Source: Salifodinibacter halophilus
GTDB taxonomy: Bacteria > Pseudomonadota > Gammaproteobacteria > Nevskiales > Salinisphaeraceae
DNA: 64,000 nucleotides
NCBI GenBank assembly: GCA_012999515.1
Contig: JABEEB010000001.1
Span: forward strand, 124,001 to 188,000
Reading direction: 5' to 3'
The translations under genes and the position numbers were made by a program. The notes below the pieces were generated by a model. It saw nothing but the letters and a program-made list of their open reading frames with translations, had not been told where the DNA came from and ran no database searches. Numbering within the stretch: position 1 is the stretch's first letter; each line of letters begins with the position of its first letter. Positions 28,382-37,108 of this stretch are shown piece after piece.

Positions 28382-30804
28382 TCCATCTCCCGACAGGTCA
28401 GCGGTCCGATATGGGGGACCGCCCCGGGATTATCCGGCATCTTCGCAGTGAATCGGCAACGATGGTCATCCCATTGGGCAATGAGGTGGTTGTCCTGCTT
28501 AAGGTCGGTAACCCAGACTTCGCCGCGGCGCGCGACTGGGAATCGTTGCTGGTCGTCGACGCGGCGCACAGTTGCCCCCGCGGGTAGCGGCTCGCCGTTG
28601 GGGCGGTGCACTGTGAGCAATGCGCCGTGTGGTGAGCCAACGTCGAACTTGACTAATACGCCCCGGCGGTAGCCTGGCACGATCGTCTTATTGCGCTTAT
28701 CGAGGCGCGCGTCGAGTGGCAGGTCGGCCTGCTCGAAGCTTAGGCGATTGTCCTCGAATGACCGGAGGTCTGGGATCAACGCGGCGCCGTTAGCATTGGT
28801 CTCTGCGACCGGGTGGTTGTCGTTGTAGATGGTGACGTCTGGATAATCACCCACCTCGACCACGCCGAAGCTGTCATCGATTTGTCGGCTCAGGAAAGCG
28901 TGGTCGCTAGTGAAAGCGACGCCGCCCGACGCATTGAGTCGATAGGCGGTGCTGCCCCGGTAGCGGGTGGCTGCGGCGCGGTATTCGCCGTATGGCGTGC
29001 GTGCTGTAACCCGGCCACGGCCGCGATCGGGGCGGCCGTGGCCGTCCGTTGCGGCGACTCGGTAGCCGACGCCCGAGCCACGTGGCAGGTTGCGCTGGAC
29101 TTCGATGCGGTTGCGACTGCTGTCTGAGGTTCGGTCGTAACTGGTGCTGACACTGGTGCGTGACCCTAGCGGCAGGCTCAGAGTTAGAGCAACGGAGGTT
29201 GTCTGGTCATCAAGATTTTGCGATGCGAAAAAGCTGAGTGCAACGTCGCGAAACAAGCGTGTGCTATAGGAAGCATTAAGCAACTCGGTGCTGGTTCTGT
29301 CGCGGCGATCGATATCGGTATAGCTCAGACCGATAGAGCCGACGTGCGGCACGCGCCCGCCAATGTTGGCGTGCACGATTTGTCGCGGTGCGGATTCGTC
29401 ACGACGCAACCCGAGTTGGCGGAAGTCGGCGGTCGTGTATGTGGTGCGCGCGCCGAAATTGAAATATCGACTCCGGCGCTAGAAACCGATTTGCATTAGT
29501 GAGCCGTTGCCGGCATGGCTGCTGTGGCTGCCGGCGACAGCGGCGGTGATAACGCCGAGTCGCGGATCGGGCAACCAAGCACTGCTGATACCCGCGGTTT
29601 GTTGGTCTTCTAGCGCTTCCAGTCGAAAGCCGCTTGTAAGGGTTTGCGACAAGCCGAGGCGGTGGGTGGCGGAGGCGAAGCCGCGACCGTAGTCGTTACT
29701 CTTGCGTGAGTAATTTTCACGGATGGCGCCAGCCTCGTAGGTGTAGTCGTGCAGGCCGGATTGTAATAAAGATTGGCTGGCGTAGAAGGAACGCGTCAGG
29801 ACGCGTTCGCGGCCGAGCACATCGGTCGTTACGACTTGGACCTGATTGGCGCCAGTGGTGACCGGGATGTCACGGACCGAGAACGGGCCGGCTCCAACTT
29901 GACTGCCGCCGCGGCGGCGGTCGTTGGCGAAAACCTCGACCGTCGAGGGCACTGTCGCCTCGCCGCTGACCGCGGGGCGCGGGTAGGTTGTGAAATCCGG
30001 TCGGGTGTCGAAGTTGGTGCCCCATTGGATGCCGGCGTACTGCACGGTGCGGCCCCAGCTACCTGCGTGTGAGAATGTATCTCCCAGGGTAAGTGTGCGC
30101 ATCGAGCCTGGTTCGTCGTGGCGTAGCGTGGTGTTTAACCGTACGACGCCGTCGTTGCGGTGGCGGTTGCGCGCTAGCAGGGTCGTGGTGGCAACACCCC
30201 AGCTGTTGAATCCGCCGAACTCGAATGTTCCGCTTGTATTGTTCGTGCCAGCCTCGCGGCCTTCGAACAGCAGGTCGTAGTTGATAAAGCCACCGGTCGT
30301 GCTATTTCGCGGGGCCGTGTAATCATCTGCGTCGAGATCCACGTGTGTGTCCGCGAATCGGTCTACGCCGGCCTGGATCACGAGTGTCTGCGTGGATTCG
30401 TCGATCGACCAGTCCAGGTTGCCGAATGCGTCGAGCGGGTAATAGATCTGACCGTTGTGCTTGGTCGGCGCGACACCATCCGGTAGCGTTAATCCCCAGC
30501 GCTTCAAGGCAGCAGCGGGCACGAGTAACTTGTCCGACGCCGTCTGCAGCATGCGTGTGGCCGAATCGAATGGCTGATCGTTGACCCGGGCAGTAAGCAG
30601 CCGCAGCGTAGTGTCCTTTATACCCGCTGTTGCGTCACTGGTACGCGCACTGGCATAGGTGCTCGTTGTGCTCACCAATAGCGCCAGGATCAGGATGCGC
30701 AGCGCTTGTTTACTACAGAGTGCTTGGTTCGATAGTAGCTTGCCGCTCACCGTTTCGGTCCTGGGCCGTGACGTTGTACGGCGGGGTGCTTGTTGTTGGT
30801 ACAT
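28378..30804 (-). pseudogene. csuD: Csu-type outer-membrane usher, interrupted by an in-frame amber codon
   Basis: Two stretches of one frame together encode a full usher of about 808 positions (CsuD is about 830). The first part (codons 1-441) has a signal-like hydrophobic segment, the N-terminal domain (LRLLTARVNDQPFD, LVPAAALKRWGL), FGNLDWSIDESTQTLVI, and a beta-barrel with TLGDTFS, VQYAGIQWGTNF, the plug region VEVFANDRRRGGSQVGAGPFSVRDIPVTTGANQV and RSFYASQSLL. A TAG at 29481-29479 follows GSLMQIGF, and the same frame continues with RRSRYFNFGARTTY, DFRQLGLRRDES and the remaining barrel to PDNPGAVPHIGPL. No shift in frame is needed. The 5' end overlaps csuC by 92 bases, so GTG 30750 may be the true start. 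Without suppression the usher is truncated in the barrel and non-functional. Confidence 0.88.
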
Positions 30805-31477
30805 CGAGGGTCCAGTAGCGGCGGCTTCCCGGCAGGACGTAGCGCGATTTTTGGCTTTGGGCGGCTACGCTGCCGCCGGTGCTCAGCGTCAGGTGTTGGA
30901 TCTTGACGTGGGCGTTGCCGTTATTGATGGCCTCGACGCGTAGATGGCCATCAGCCAGGCGTTTGGCCTTCCAGGTCAGATTTGGTTCGCGATCACCGGT
31001 TGGCTCGATGAACACTGGAATGCCAAAGCGAAGTGCTACACGAATACCGTCCGGGCTGTTCGTGCCTTTGCCGTCGGACGCCGATGACTTGTTGCCGGGG
31101 GTTTTAGGCGACTGTGCCAGGAATACACGGAAGGCCTGTTCAGTTGAGCTCTGACTCGCGTTGCGTAGACCAATGCGCACGATCTGGTGTTTGCCCGGCG
31201 CCACCGAGAAAACCGGCGGGGTTACGACGAGCGCCTTGGTTGATTGGTAGTGGGATTCGTTATTGCGGATGTGCCAATCATGGGCTGACGCCTGCATAAC
31301 GACCTTATGCTCGCCCCGGTTGGTGACAGTCAGCGCCGCGATGGCGCTGCTGTCATCAAGGGTGATCAGCACCGGGTTGACCGAAAGTGTGGAGGCGGAC
31401 GCCGCGCTGGCGAGCAGCCACAGCACGAGGCCAGCGAGCCATCGGGTCGAGCCGCGAGGGCTTAGCCGGAGTGTCAT
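30713..31477 (-). CDS. csuC: Periplasmic pilus assembly chaperone
   Basis: 254 residues with a signal peptide (basic start, hydrophobic core ending in ASAASAS) and the two Ig-like domains of PapD-type chaperones, of the non-classical CsuC kind. TLSVNPVLITLDDSSAIAALTVTNRG begins domain 1; VTPPVFSVAPGKHQIVRIGLRN carries the G1-strand and basic residues that bind the subunit C-terminus; FGIPVFIEP marks the domain boundary. It caps SCPU subunits and delivers them to the usher. It lies 8 bases after the subunit gene upstream and overlaps the usher frame downstream. Confidence 0.92.
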   Translation of the reverse strand: MTLRLSPRGSTRWLAGLVLWLLASAASASTLSVNPVLITLDDSSAIAALTVTNRGEHKVVMQASAHDWHIRNNESHYQSTKALVVTPPVFSVAPGKHQIVRIGLRNASQSSTEQAFRVFLAQSPKTPGNKSSASDGKGTNSPDGIRVALRFGIPVFIEPTGDREPNLTWKAKRLADGHLRVEAINNGNAHVKIQHLTLSTGGSVAAQSQKSRYVLPGSRRYWTLDVPTTSTPPYNVTAQDRNGERQATIEPSTL

Positions 31478-31485
31478 AGCGCGCC

Positions 31486-31992
31486 TTAGAAACTGATGGT
31501 TACATTAACGGCGTCACTATATTGCCCCGTGGGCACGAATTGGCCGGCCGGGATCTTCCCGTAGACGGTGTGTGTATCTCCCTCGGGGGTGTCCGAGGCG
31601 GTGCCTGTAACCGTGTTCTCGCTATCGATGTCTTGCCAGATCGTGTCGCGCGCTTCAGAGGTATACAGCTCGTAACTCAGATAATTGCCGTTAACGTGCA
31701 TGGCGCGACTCGTGGCGTCGCTGTTGCCGCCGTTTTCACCTGCATCCAGGCCGATCTCGTACTCTGTGCCCTCGGTGCAGGACGGGCTAATGACGGTCTC
31801 AGCTGTTGTGGCATCGCTATTATTCGGACTGTATTTACCGAAACGCAAATCCGTGGCTGAGATGGTGCACGAGGGATTGACCTGAGCGAAGACATTCAGG
31901 GTCGTGGTGTCATTTGCAGCTAAGGCAGATACGGCGTAGGCGCTGCTCGCAGCAACAATGAGTACGGCAGGTAGCTTAAGGTGATTTGACAT
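31486..31992 (-). CDS. SCPU-domain pilin subunit (CsuA/B-like)
   Basis: 168 residues: signal peptide (MSNHLKLPAVLIVAASSAYAVSALA, cut after ALA) and a single SCPU domain. Conserved features are the NPSCTISATDLRFGKYSP segment, the second cysteine (ISPSCTEGTEYEIGLDAG), LSYELYTSEARDTIW and the closing TVYGKIPAGQ and YSDAVNVTISF. ATG 31992 was chosen because AAGGGAGATG lies before it; the open frame runs on to 32061. The protein resembles the CsuA/B major subunit. About half its residues match the neighbouring subunit at 32337-32843, so the two arose by duplication. Confidence 0.9.
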   Translation of the reverse strand: MSNHLKLPAVLIVAASSAYAVSALAANDTTTLNVFAQVNPSCTISATDLRFGKYSPNNSDATTAETVISPSCTEGTEYEIGLDAGENGGNSDATSRAMHVNGNYLSYELYTSEARDTIWQDIDSENTVTGTASDTPEGDTHTVYGKIPAGQFVPTGQYSDAVNVTISF

Positions 31993-32336
31993 GGATTCAT
32001 CTCCCTTTGTCTTGTGATTCAAGGTGCTCACATGTCGGATCAGGCCGAATGTGGCAAACATCGTTTTCTATCTTTGTGGCTAAATCACTAGCTGGGTTGA
32101 GCCTATTTGACCGGAATATATTGTTCAAGGGGGTGATTTATTTAGGGCAGTAGATGGTGGACACGTATAAAATCTCGTCTGGCCGGCTCCAGGCTTGCAA
32201 AGCCGCCACATGGGTCATGTTGATCTGTAGTCGGCTGATCTATACTAGGAATTCACGCTGGCATGTGAGCGTGCCGGTTTTAACGGCCGATGAGCCACCG
32301 GTGCTGGCCGGGTATCCGAGCCCGCCCCACGCGCCC
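31993..32336. other. Gap between the two SCPU subunit genes
   Basis: 344 bases without a gene. On the minus strand TTGAAC (near 32125) and TAGGCT 17 bases further on could form a weak promoter for the second subunit. CACGCT/AGCGTG (32254-32273) makes a 6-bp hairpin downstream of the first subunit gene. The A+T content is visibly higher than in the housekeeping genes. No coding remnant recognised. Confidence 0.5.
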
Positions 32337-32843
32337 TTAGAACTTTAGGGTCACATTGACGGTGTCGCTGTATTGCCCCGGAGTTATGAATTGGCGGGGC
32401 GGTATTTGCCCGTAGACGACATGTCGATCGGAGCTGGCTTGGGCGGTGTTCTTCGCCGTGCTGTCACTACCGATGTCTTTCCAGACTGTGTTGTATGCAT
32501 TAGTAAGATAGAGTTCGTAACTTAGATAGTGGCCATTGCCATCGCTCATGGCGCGAGTTGTGCGCTCGCTATGGCTGCTATTTTTTCCTGCACCCAGGCC
32601 AAGCTCGTACTCTGTACCTTTGGTGCAGCTCGCGTTAATCGAGGTCCGGGAATGGTGTGGCGAGCTGTCATTCGGGGCGTAGATTTGGAAGCGTATAGGT
32701 ATCGACGCATAGACAGTGCACGTGGGGTCGACCCGAGCGCTGACGTTCATGGTTGAGCTTTCCGTTGCAGCCAGGGCAGAGCCTGCGCAGATGCTGCTCG
32801 CAGCAGAAATCAGTATGGCAGGCGCCTGTAAATGGCTTTTCAT
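32337..32843 (-). CDS. SCPU-domain pilin subunit, first gene of the locus
   Basis: 168 residues, a paralogue of the product of 31486-31992 with the same plan: signal peptide cut after ALA, then one SCPU domain with DPTCTVYASIPIRFQIYAPND, INASCTKGTEYELGLGAG, LSYELYLTNAYNTVW and YSDTVNVTLKF. GGGAG lies before the ATG. It is the promoter-proximal gene of the pilus locus, preceded by a predicted strong promoter about 170 bases upstream. Whether it or its neighbour is the main structural subunit cannot be told from sequence. Confidence 0.9.
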   Translation of the reverse strand: MKSHLQAPAILISAASSICAGSALAATESSTMNVSARVDPTCTVYASIPIRFQIYAPNDSSPHHSRTSINASCTKGTEYELGLGAGKNSSHSERTTRAMSDGNGHYLSYELYLTNAYNTVWKDIGSDSTAKNTAQASSDRHVVYGQIPPRQFITPGQYSDTVNVTLKF

Positions 32844-32995
32844 GGATCATTCTCCCTTGTCGTGTAAGTCTGGCATTCGCCAGTTTGTAGTTGGGCGTTT
32901 CGCGCGCCTAGGTCGTCTGGTCACGTCTCCAACCTCGATCCGCGTAGCAGCCAGATTGCTATTTCGCGACCCTGATGGGTCCGGCCGATTATCAG

Positions 32996-33014
32996 ATATA
33001 TCAGGCTGATATAT
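32996..33014. promoter_or_regulatory. Perfect 19-bp palindrome over the pilus transcription start
   Basis: ATATATCAG (32996-33004), one central G (33005) and CTGATATAT (33006-33014) form a perfect inverted repeat. It begins 5 bases downstream of the -10 box of the predicted pilus promoter and so covers the expected start point near 33012. The position suits a repressor operator. No regulator gene for it is seen in the locus. Confidence 0.6.
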
Positions 33015-33018
33015 TTCC

Positions 33019-33048
33019 ATTATAACATGTGTTAGACGCCAGTTGCAA
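33019..33048 (-). promoter_or_regulatory. Predicted promoter of the pilus locus
   Basis: Read on the minus strand, TTGCAA (33048-33043) and a perfect TATAAT (33024-33019) are separated by 18 bases. This is the best sigma-70-like promoter in the accessory segment, and its direction and position fit transcription of the three subunit genes, chaperone and usher. Confidence 0.65.
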
Positions 33049-33374
33049 TAGTGCAGTCAGGTACGTGGCGGACTGATAGCAGCCACCATTAAACGATCAA
33101 TGCGCCGCTACTGGGTGGCGTGCCCGCAGTAATGAATAATTTGCTGGCATGGCACTTACCGAATACCGAAATGAGTCTGCTACACTATGTCGCGTTACGC
33201 GGCCTTTGGGTTTTTCGGCACTCGCCAAACAGCGGAATGCCCATACCCGAGCGACTGTCAGACACATGTAGCTCGCCCCACCTGCAGCAGGCAAAGGCGC
33301 TAGCTACAAGTCTTTAGGTCAGGTACAATTCGGTTTCCGAACGGCCAGCGGCCGTATGGTCAAATCGAAGCAAG

Positions 33375-33451
33375 GCGCCTGTAGCTCAGCAGGATAGAGC
33401 ACGTGGCTACGAACCACGGGGTCGGGGGTTCGAATCCTCCCGGGCGCACCA
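33375..33451 (+). tRNA. tRNA-Arg(ACG)
   Basis: Folds as a standard class I tRNA: acceptor GCGCCTG with CGGGCGC, D-arm with AGCTCAGCAGGATAGAGC, anticodon stem CGTGG/CCACG with loop CTACGAA (anticodon ACG, read as inosine in the wobble position), T-arm GGGGGTTCGAATCCTCC, encoded CCA at 33449-33451. It bounds the pilus segment on its right side. Confidence 0.97.
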
Positions 33452-33767
33452 TCTCCATTAGCATCAGTCAATCGCGCCTTAGTTCGTCAAACCGTTGGCG
33501 TTAGACGAGACAAGCCCCATCACGCGATTACGGCAGTGACACCGTGAAGCATTACTTCGCAGAAGTGCGTTGCGTGCCGATATCAGGTTTGTCGGAGCCG
33601 CACTATCTTGCGAAGTGGCCAGCTGAAGTGCACCCAGTTTCCAATATAGCGGGTTTGGGGTATTTGCATCACATGGCGGTTTATGCCTTGATGCGTACTA
33701 CCCCTAGGATGGCGATCGTCCATCGTCGGTTGATGTGGACCCAATCGCCCTGCTTAACGGTTCTATC
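33452..33767. other. Gap between tRNA-Arg and aacS
   Basis: 316 bases. Short open frames exist but none has a ribosome binding site, family motif or the codon character of the neighbouring genes. No good promoter for aacS could be picked out by eye. Confidence 0.5.
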
Positions 33768-35756
33768 ATGTGTGCGGATCCAGAATCTACGATTGTCTAT
33801 CAACCTTCACGCGAAACTATAGCCAATAGCCAGTTGGCTGATTATCTGCGTTGGCTCGTGGCGCGTGACGATGCACCCAATTTTGATATTGATGATTATC
33901 ACGGTTTGCATGCTTGGTCGATAGACGATCCGGCGGCGTTTTGGGATAGCCTCTGGGATTATTTTGACTTCATCGGCGAACGGGGCGCGGGTGAGGTGCT
34001 CAGTACGTATGGGATGCCCGGTGCCCGCTGGTTCACCGGTGCTCGCCTGAACTACGCCGAGAATATGCTGCGCGAAGCCAGCCACGGCGATCCTGAGCGT
34101 ACGGCGATTGTGTCACTTTCAGAGGCCCGGCAACGGGTGACGCTTAGTTATGGTGACCTCTGGGCACAGGTGGGCGCATTCCAAGCATTTCTGGAATCAA
34201 TCGGCGTTGGCCCAGGCGATCGTGTGGTGGGCGTGGTCGCGCATACGCACGAACCGATGGTTGCGCTGCTGGCTTGTGCCAGCATTGGCGCGATCTGGTC
34301 ATCGGCCTCCCCGGATTTCGGTGTTTCGGGCATCGTTGACCGTTTTGCTCAGATCGAACCCAGCGTTTTAATTACGGTCGATGGCTATCGCTATGGTGGT
34401 AAGGCGTTCGACTGGCTCGGTCGCCTTAGTGAACTGTGGGCGCGTATCCCGTCGATAGAACATGTGGTGGTGACTGACAACACGGGGCAAGCGCAGGCAT
34501 TGCCCGATGATGCTGCAGTTACCGGTTGGACTGAGGCGCTCGCGGCACATCACGGCACGGCGCCAGTTTTTAATCGCGGACCGTTCGATCGGCCGATCTA
34601 TATCATGTTCTCATCGGGTACCACCGGTGTACCCAAATGCATTGTGCATGCTGCCGGTGGCATGCTGATTCAGCATGCCAAGGAACAGATGCTGCACGGC
34701 GATATTGGTCGTGATGACGTGTTTTTCTACTTCACCACCTGCGGTTGGATGATGTGGAATTGGCATGTTTCTGGGCTTTTCACCGGTGCTCGGCTCGTAA
34801 CCTACGATGGCAGCCCCGGGTATCCGGATTTGGACGCTTTGTGGTCGTTAGTCGAACGCGAAAACGTCACATGTTTTGGGACCAGCGCGAAATGGCTGGG
34901 AGCGTGCCGCAATGCCGGAATAGCACCATGCGACGACCATGATCTGGGTGCGTTGCGCGTGATCTTTTCGACCGGCTCACCGTTACTGGATGCCGATTAC
35001 GACTGGGTTTATACGCACGTGAAATCCGATATTTTGCTCGGCTCTATTTCCGGTGGAACGGATATCGTGGCCAGTTTTGTCGGTTGTTGTCCGATACTTC
35101 CGGTGCGGCGTGGCGAGATTCAGTGTCGCTTACTGGGTGTGGCTGCCCAAGCCTTCGACGACGACGGTCAAGCGGTGATTGGCGAGCAAGGTGAATTGGT
35201 CTGTACGCAACCGCTTCCGTCCATGCCTGTGGGCTTCTGGGGCGATCCCGACGGGGCACGTTACCGCCAATCGTACTTCGATCGTTTTCCCGGCATCTGG
35301 GCACACGGCGATAACATCGCTTTTACCGAAACCGGCGGTGCTGTGATTTATGGGCGTTCTGACGCCACACTCAATATCGGTGGTGTGCGCATCGGCACGG
35401 CTGAAATCTATCGCCAGATCGAGCCGATGGTTGAGGTTGCAGATTGTTTGGTCGCCGCGCAAACAGTTGGTGAAGATGATCGCATGGTGATGCTGGTTGC
35501 GCCTGTCGAAGGACATGTCGTTGACGATGCGCTGCGCGATGCAATCCGCAAACGCTTGCGCGAGCAGGCCAGCCCCCGGCATGTGCCGAAGCTGATCGTG
35601 GAAGTGGCGGCATTGCCTTATACGTACAGCGGCAAGAAAGTCGAGCTTGCGGTAGCACATGTGCTTAACGGCCGCGAGGTTAGCAACGTCAGTGCGATCC
35701 GCAATCCTGAATCGTTGACCGAGGTTGCCGAGAAGTCGGATCTATGCTGCGCGTGA
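33768..35756 (+). CDS. aacS: Acetoacetyl-CoA synthetase
   Basis: ANL-superfamily enzyme (662 residues) that activates acetoacetate with ATP and CoA. AMP-binding motif MFSSGTTGVPKCIVH, the TTCGWMMWNWHVSGL and GTSAKWLGACR regions typical of acetoacetyl-CoA synthetases, GSISGGTDI, the hinge GRSDATLNIGGVRIG, and the catalytic lysine in YTYSGKKVELAV. ATG 33768 gives MCADPES; the frame can start at GTG 33735. Its position beside the carnitine genes makes sense: cleavage of dehydrocarnitine by CdhC gives acetoacetate, which this enzyme returns to CoA metabolism. A hairpin at 35813-35838 may end its transcript. Confidence 0.93.
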   Translation: MCADPESTIVYQPSRETIANSQLADYLRWLVARDDAPNFDIDDYHGLHAWSIDDPAAFWDSLWDYFDFIGERGAGEVLSTYGMPGARWFTGARLNYAENMLREASHGDPERTAIVSLSEARQRVTLSYGDLWAQVGAFQAFLESIGVGPGDRVVGVVAHTHEPMVALLACASIGAIWSSASPDFGVSGIVDRFAQIEPSVLITVDGYRYGGKAFDWLGRLSELWARIPSIEHVVVTDNTGQAQALPDDAAVTGWTEALAAHHGTAPVFNRGPFDRPIYIMFSSGTTGVPKCIVHAAGGMLIQHAKEQMLHGDIGRDDVFFYFTTCGWMMWNWHVSGLFTGARLVTYDGSPGYPDLDALWSLVERENVTCFGTSAKWLGACRNAGIAPCDDHDLGALRVIFSTGSPLLDADYDWVYTHVKSDILLGSISGGTDIVASFVGCCPILPVRRGEIQCRLLGVAAQAFDDDGQAVIGEQGELVCTQPLPSMPVGFWGDPDGARYRQSYFDRFPGIWAHGDNIAFTETGGAVIYGRSDATLNIGGVRIGTAEIYRQIEPMVEVADCLVAAQTVGEDDRMVMLVAPVEGHVVDDALRDAIRKRLREQASPRHVPKLIVEVAALPYTYSGKKVELAVAHVLNGREVSNVSAIRNPESLTEVAEKSDLCCA

Positions 35757-35812
35757 GTCATCCCCGGCGTTTCATCTGACGGACTGCGGCTGGCCTAGTC
35801 GAAGATTGGTCG

Positions 35813-35838
35813 GCCAACGCGACAGTGCGGGCGTTGGC
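35813..35838 (+). terminator. Hairpin downstream of aacS
   Basis: GCCAACGC (35813-35820) and GCGTTGGC (35831-35838) form a perfect 8-bp stem with a 10-nt loop, 56 bases after the aacS stop. Only a weak T-rich run (CTTGTTG) follows, so termination efficiency is uncertain. Confidence 0.5.
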
Positions 35839-35939
35839 GGCTTGTTGATGAACAAGGCCTTATGCCGCTGCCTACTGGCCGTTGATGCATCGACTCTAAG
35901 GTTGTCCACTTATGGTCTCGGTGAGCGATCCGAGGTGTG

Positions 35940-36029
35940 GTTTTCGACGACCCATTGAATCCACTGAGTCCCTAACTGATGGCCCTTCGGGGCGTTATGT
36001 CTTATTAAGTCATGGGGTCGTCGTAAAAC
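35940..36029. repeat. Imperfect inverted repeat with nested TTCG hairpin before caiX
   Basis: GTTTTCGACGACCCAT (35940-35955) can pair with 36012-36029 (ATGGGGTCGTCGTAAAAC) over 16 base pairs with two single-base bulges. Inside the 56-nt loop, GCCC-TTCG-GGGC (35982-35993) is a stable tetraloop hairpin. It could be a structured leader, a pair of regulator sites in opposite orientation, or the remains of a small mobile element; the sequence alone does not decide. Confidence 0.6.
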
Positions 36030-36101
36030 GTCAAGTTTCCTCTGCGTACCACGGCATGATCGAAAAAGAGAATCGATATGCGTATAGAGAGGAGTGATCG
36101 T

Positions 36102-37049
36102 ATGAGCAACCAACTGACGATGCGTCTTGTGCACACGATGATTGGCCCACTTATGGCCTTATTTTTAAGCGCTTTTGCATTGACGTCGAATGCGCAAGTT
36201 TTCCGGCTTGGTGTGCCGCCGTGGCCCGGCGTTCAAGTTAAATCTGAAGTGGCCGTCGAAATCCTGCAAATCCTGGGTTACCAGGCCAAGCAAGATCAAC
36301 TAAGTGTGCCGATCATCTTCCATAGTCTGACCACCGATAGTTTGGATATTTATCTGGGTGGCTGGGTGCCCCAGGAAAAAAACAAGATCGAGAAGTACAC
36401 GCAACAAGGTAAGATCATCAAACTCACGACTAACACCACCGATGCGCTCATAGGCCTTGCGGTGCCAGAGTACATGGCCAAGCGAGGTGTGAAATCGATG
36501 GCGGATCTAAAACGCTATGCCGACAAATTCGACCATAAGATTTATGGCATCGAGCGTGGCAGCGGTATCAACAAGTCGATCCAGAGCGCCATCGACCAAG
36601 ATCGCCACGATCTGGGCGATTGGGATCTGGTGCAGACCGGTACAGGCGCGATGCTTGCTCAAGTCAAACGCGCGATCAGCAAGAAAAAACCGGTTGTGTT
36701 TTTTGCGTGGCGGCCGCATTGGATGAATGTTTCTTTCAACATACATTATCTGACCGTTGATGAACCAAGCGATATCGCCCACTCGTCGGCGGCCGTCTAT
36801 ACACTCGTGTCCAAGGAGTTGCCGCAGAAAGCGCCGAATGTGACCCGTTTTCTAAAGCAAATGCACGTTGATTCGACCGTTCAAAGTCAGTGGGTCCACG
36901 CGTATAGCCGTGAAAACGACAAATTGACGGCTGTTTCGCACAATTGGATCAAGAATAATATGGACGTGGTTTCGCAATGGCTGGATGGCGTCAAAACTGC
37001 TGACGGCAAACCGGCACTGCCGGCCGTACGTGCTGCTTTCGGCACCTGA
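36102..37049 (+). CDS. caiX: Quaternary-amine ABC substrate-binding protein (CaiX-like)
   Basis: A periplasmic binding protein of the OpuAC/ChoX family, 315 residues, with a signal peptide (hydrophobic core ending in TSNAQ). Aromatic residues that form the binding box for trimethylammonium compounds are visible in GVPPWPGVQ, YLGGWVP and FFAWRPHWMN. ATG 36102 follows GAGAGGAGTG; an upstream in-frame ATG at 36078 is less likely. No permease or ATPase gene is adjacent, as with the Pseudomonas orphan binding proteins CaiX, CbcX and BetX, which share one transporter core. The neighbours suggest carnitine as ligand. The gene is visibly more A+T-rich than the core genes. Confidence 0.85.
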   Translation: MSNQLTMRLVHTMIGPLMALFLSAFALTSNAQVFRLGVPPWPGVQVKSEVAVEILQILGYQAKQDQLSVPIIFHSLTTDSLDIYLGGWVPQEKNKIEKYTQQGKIIKLTTNTTDALIGLAVPEYMAKRGVKSMADLKRYADKFDHKIYGIERGSGINKSIQSAIDQDRHDLGDWDLVQTGTGAMLAQVKRAISKKKPVVFFAWRPHWMNVSFNIHYLTVDEPSDIAHSSAAVYTLVSKELPQKAPNVTRFLKQMHVDSTVQSQWVHAYSRENDKLTAVSHNWIKNNMDVVSQWLDGVKTADGKPALPAVRAAFGT

Positions 37050-37108
37050 GCGATGCGCCGACGCTTTGATCTCTACCATTGCTCCATACGTCAATGCGTG
37101 ATTAACGA

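Larger units (their letters stand above)
32844..33374. other. Regulatory and leader region between the pilus locus and tRNA-Arg
   Basis: 531 bases with no supportable gene. It holds the predicted pilus promoter and palindrome (listed separately), a leader of about 170 nt before the first subunit gene, and on the plus strand a TACAAT box (33324-33329) that could serve the tRNA-Arg gene. The remaining sequence is stop-rich in every frame. Confidence 0.55.
35757..36101. other. Gap between aacS and caiX, rich in inverted repeats
   Basis: 345 bases without a supportable gene. It holds a terminator-like hairpin (35813-35838), a small CTCGG/CCGAG hairpin near 35918-35935, and a long imperfect inverted repeat (35940-36029), the last two described as separate entries or findings. 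The end of the gap is the caiX leader with a strong ribosome binding site. Confidence 0.55.

Noticed and set aside
29410-29481. Frameshift as the cause of the split usher
   Set aside because: Both parts have first codon positions in the same phase, and translation through the stop is continuous, so a nonsense codon alone explains the split.
27228-33374. Attachment-site duplication of a tRNA 3' end around the pilus segment
   Set aside because: I compared the 3' ends of tRNA-Ser and tRNA-Arg with the flanks by eye and found no direct repeat, and there is no integrase gene.
35910-36134. Minus-strand open frame of 74 codons that might be a transposase tail
   Set aside because: It spans the caiX leader and inverted repeat, shows no transposase or integrase motif, and has no plausible start signal.
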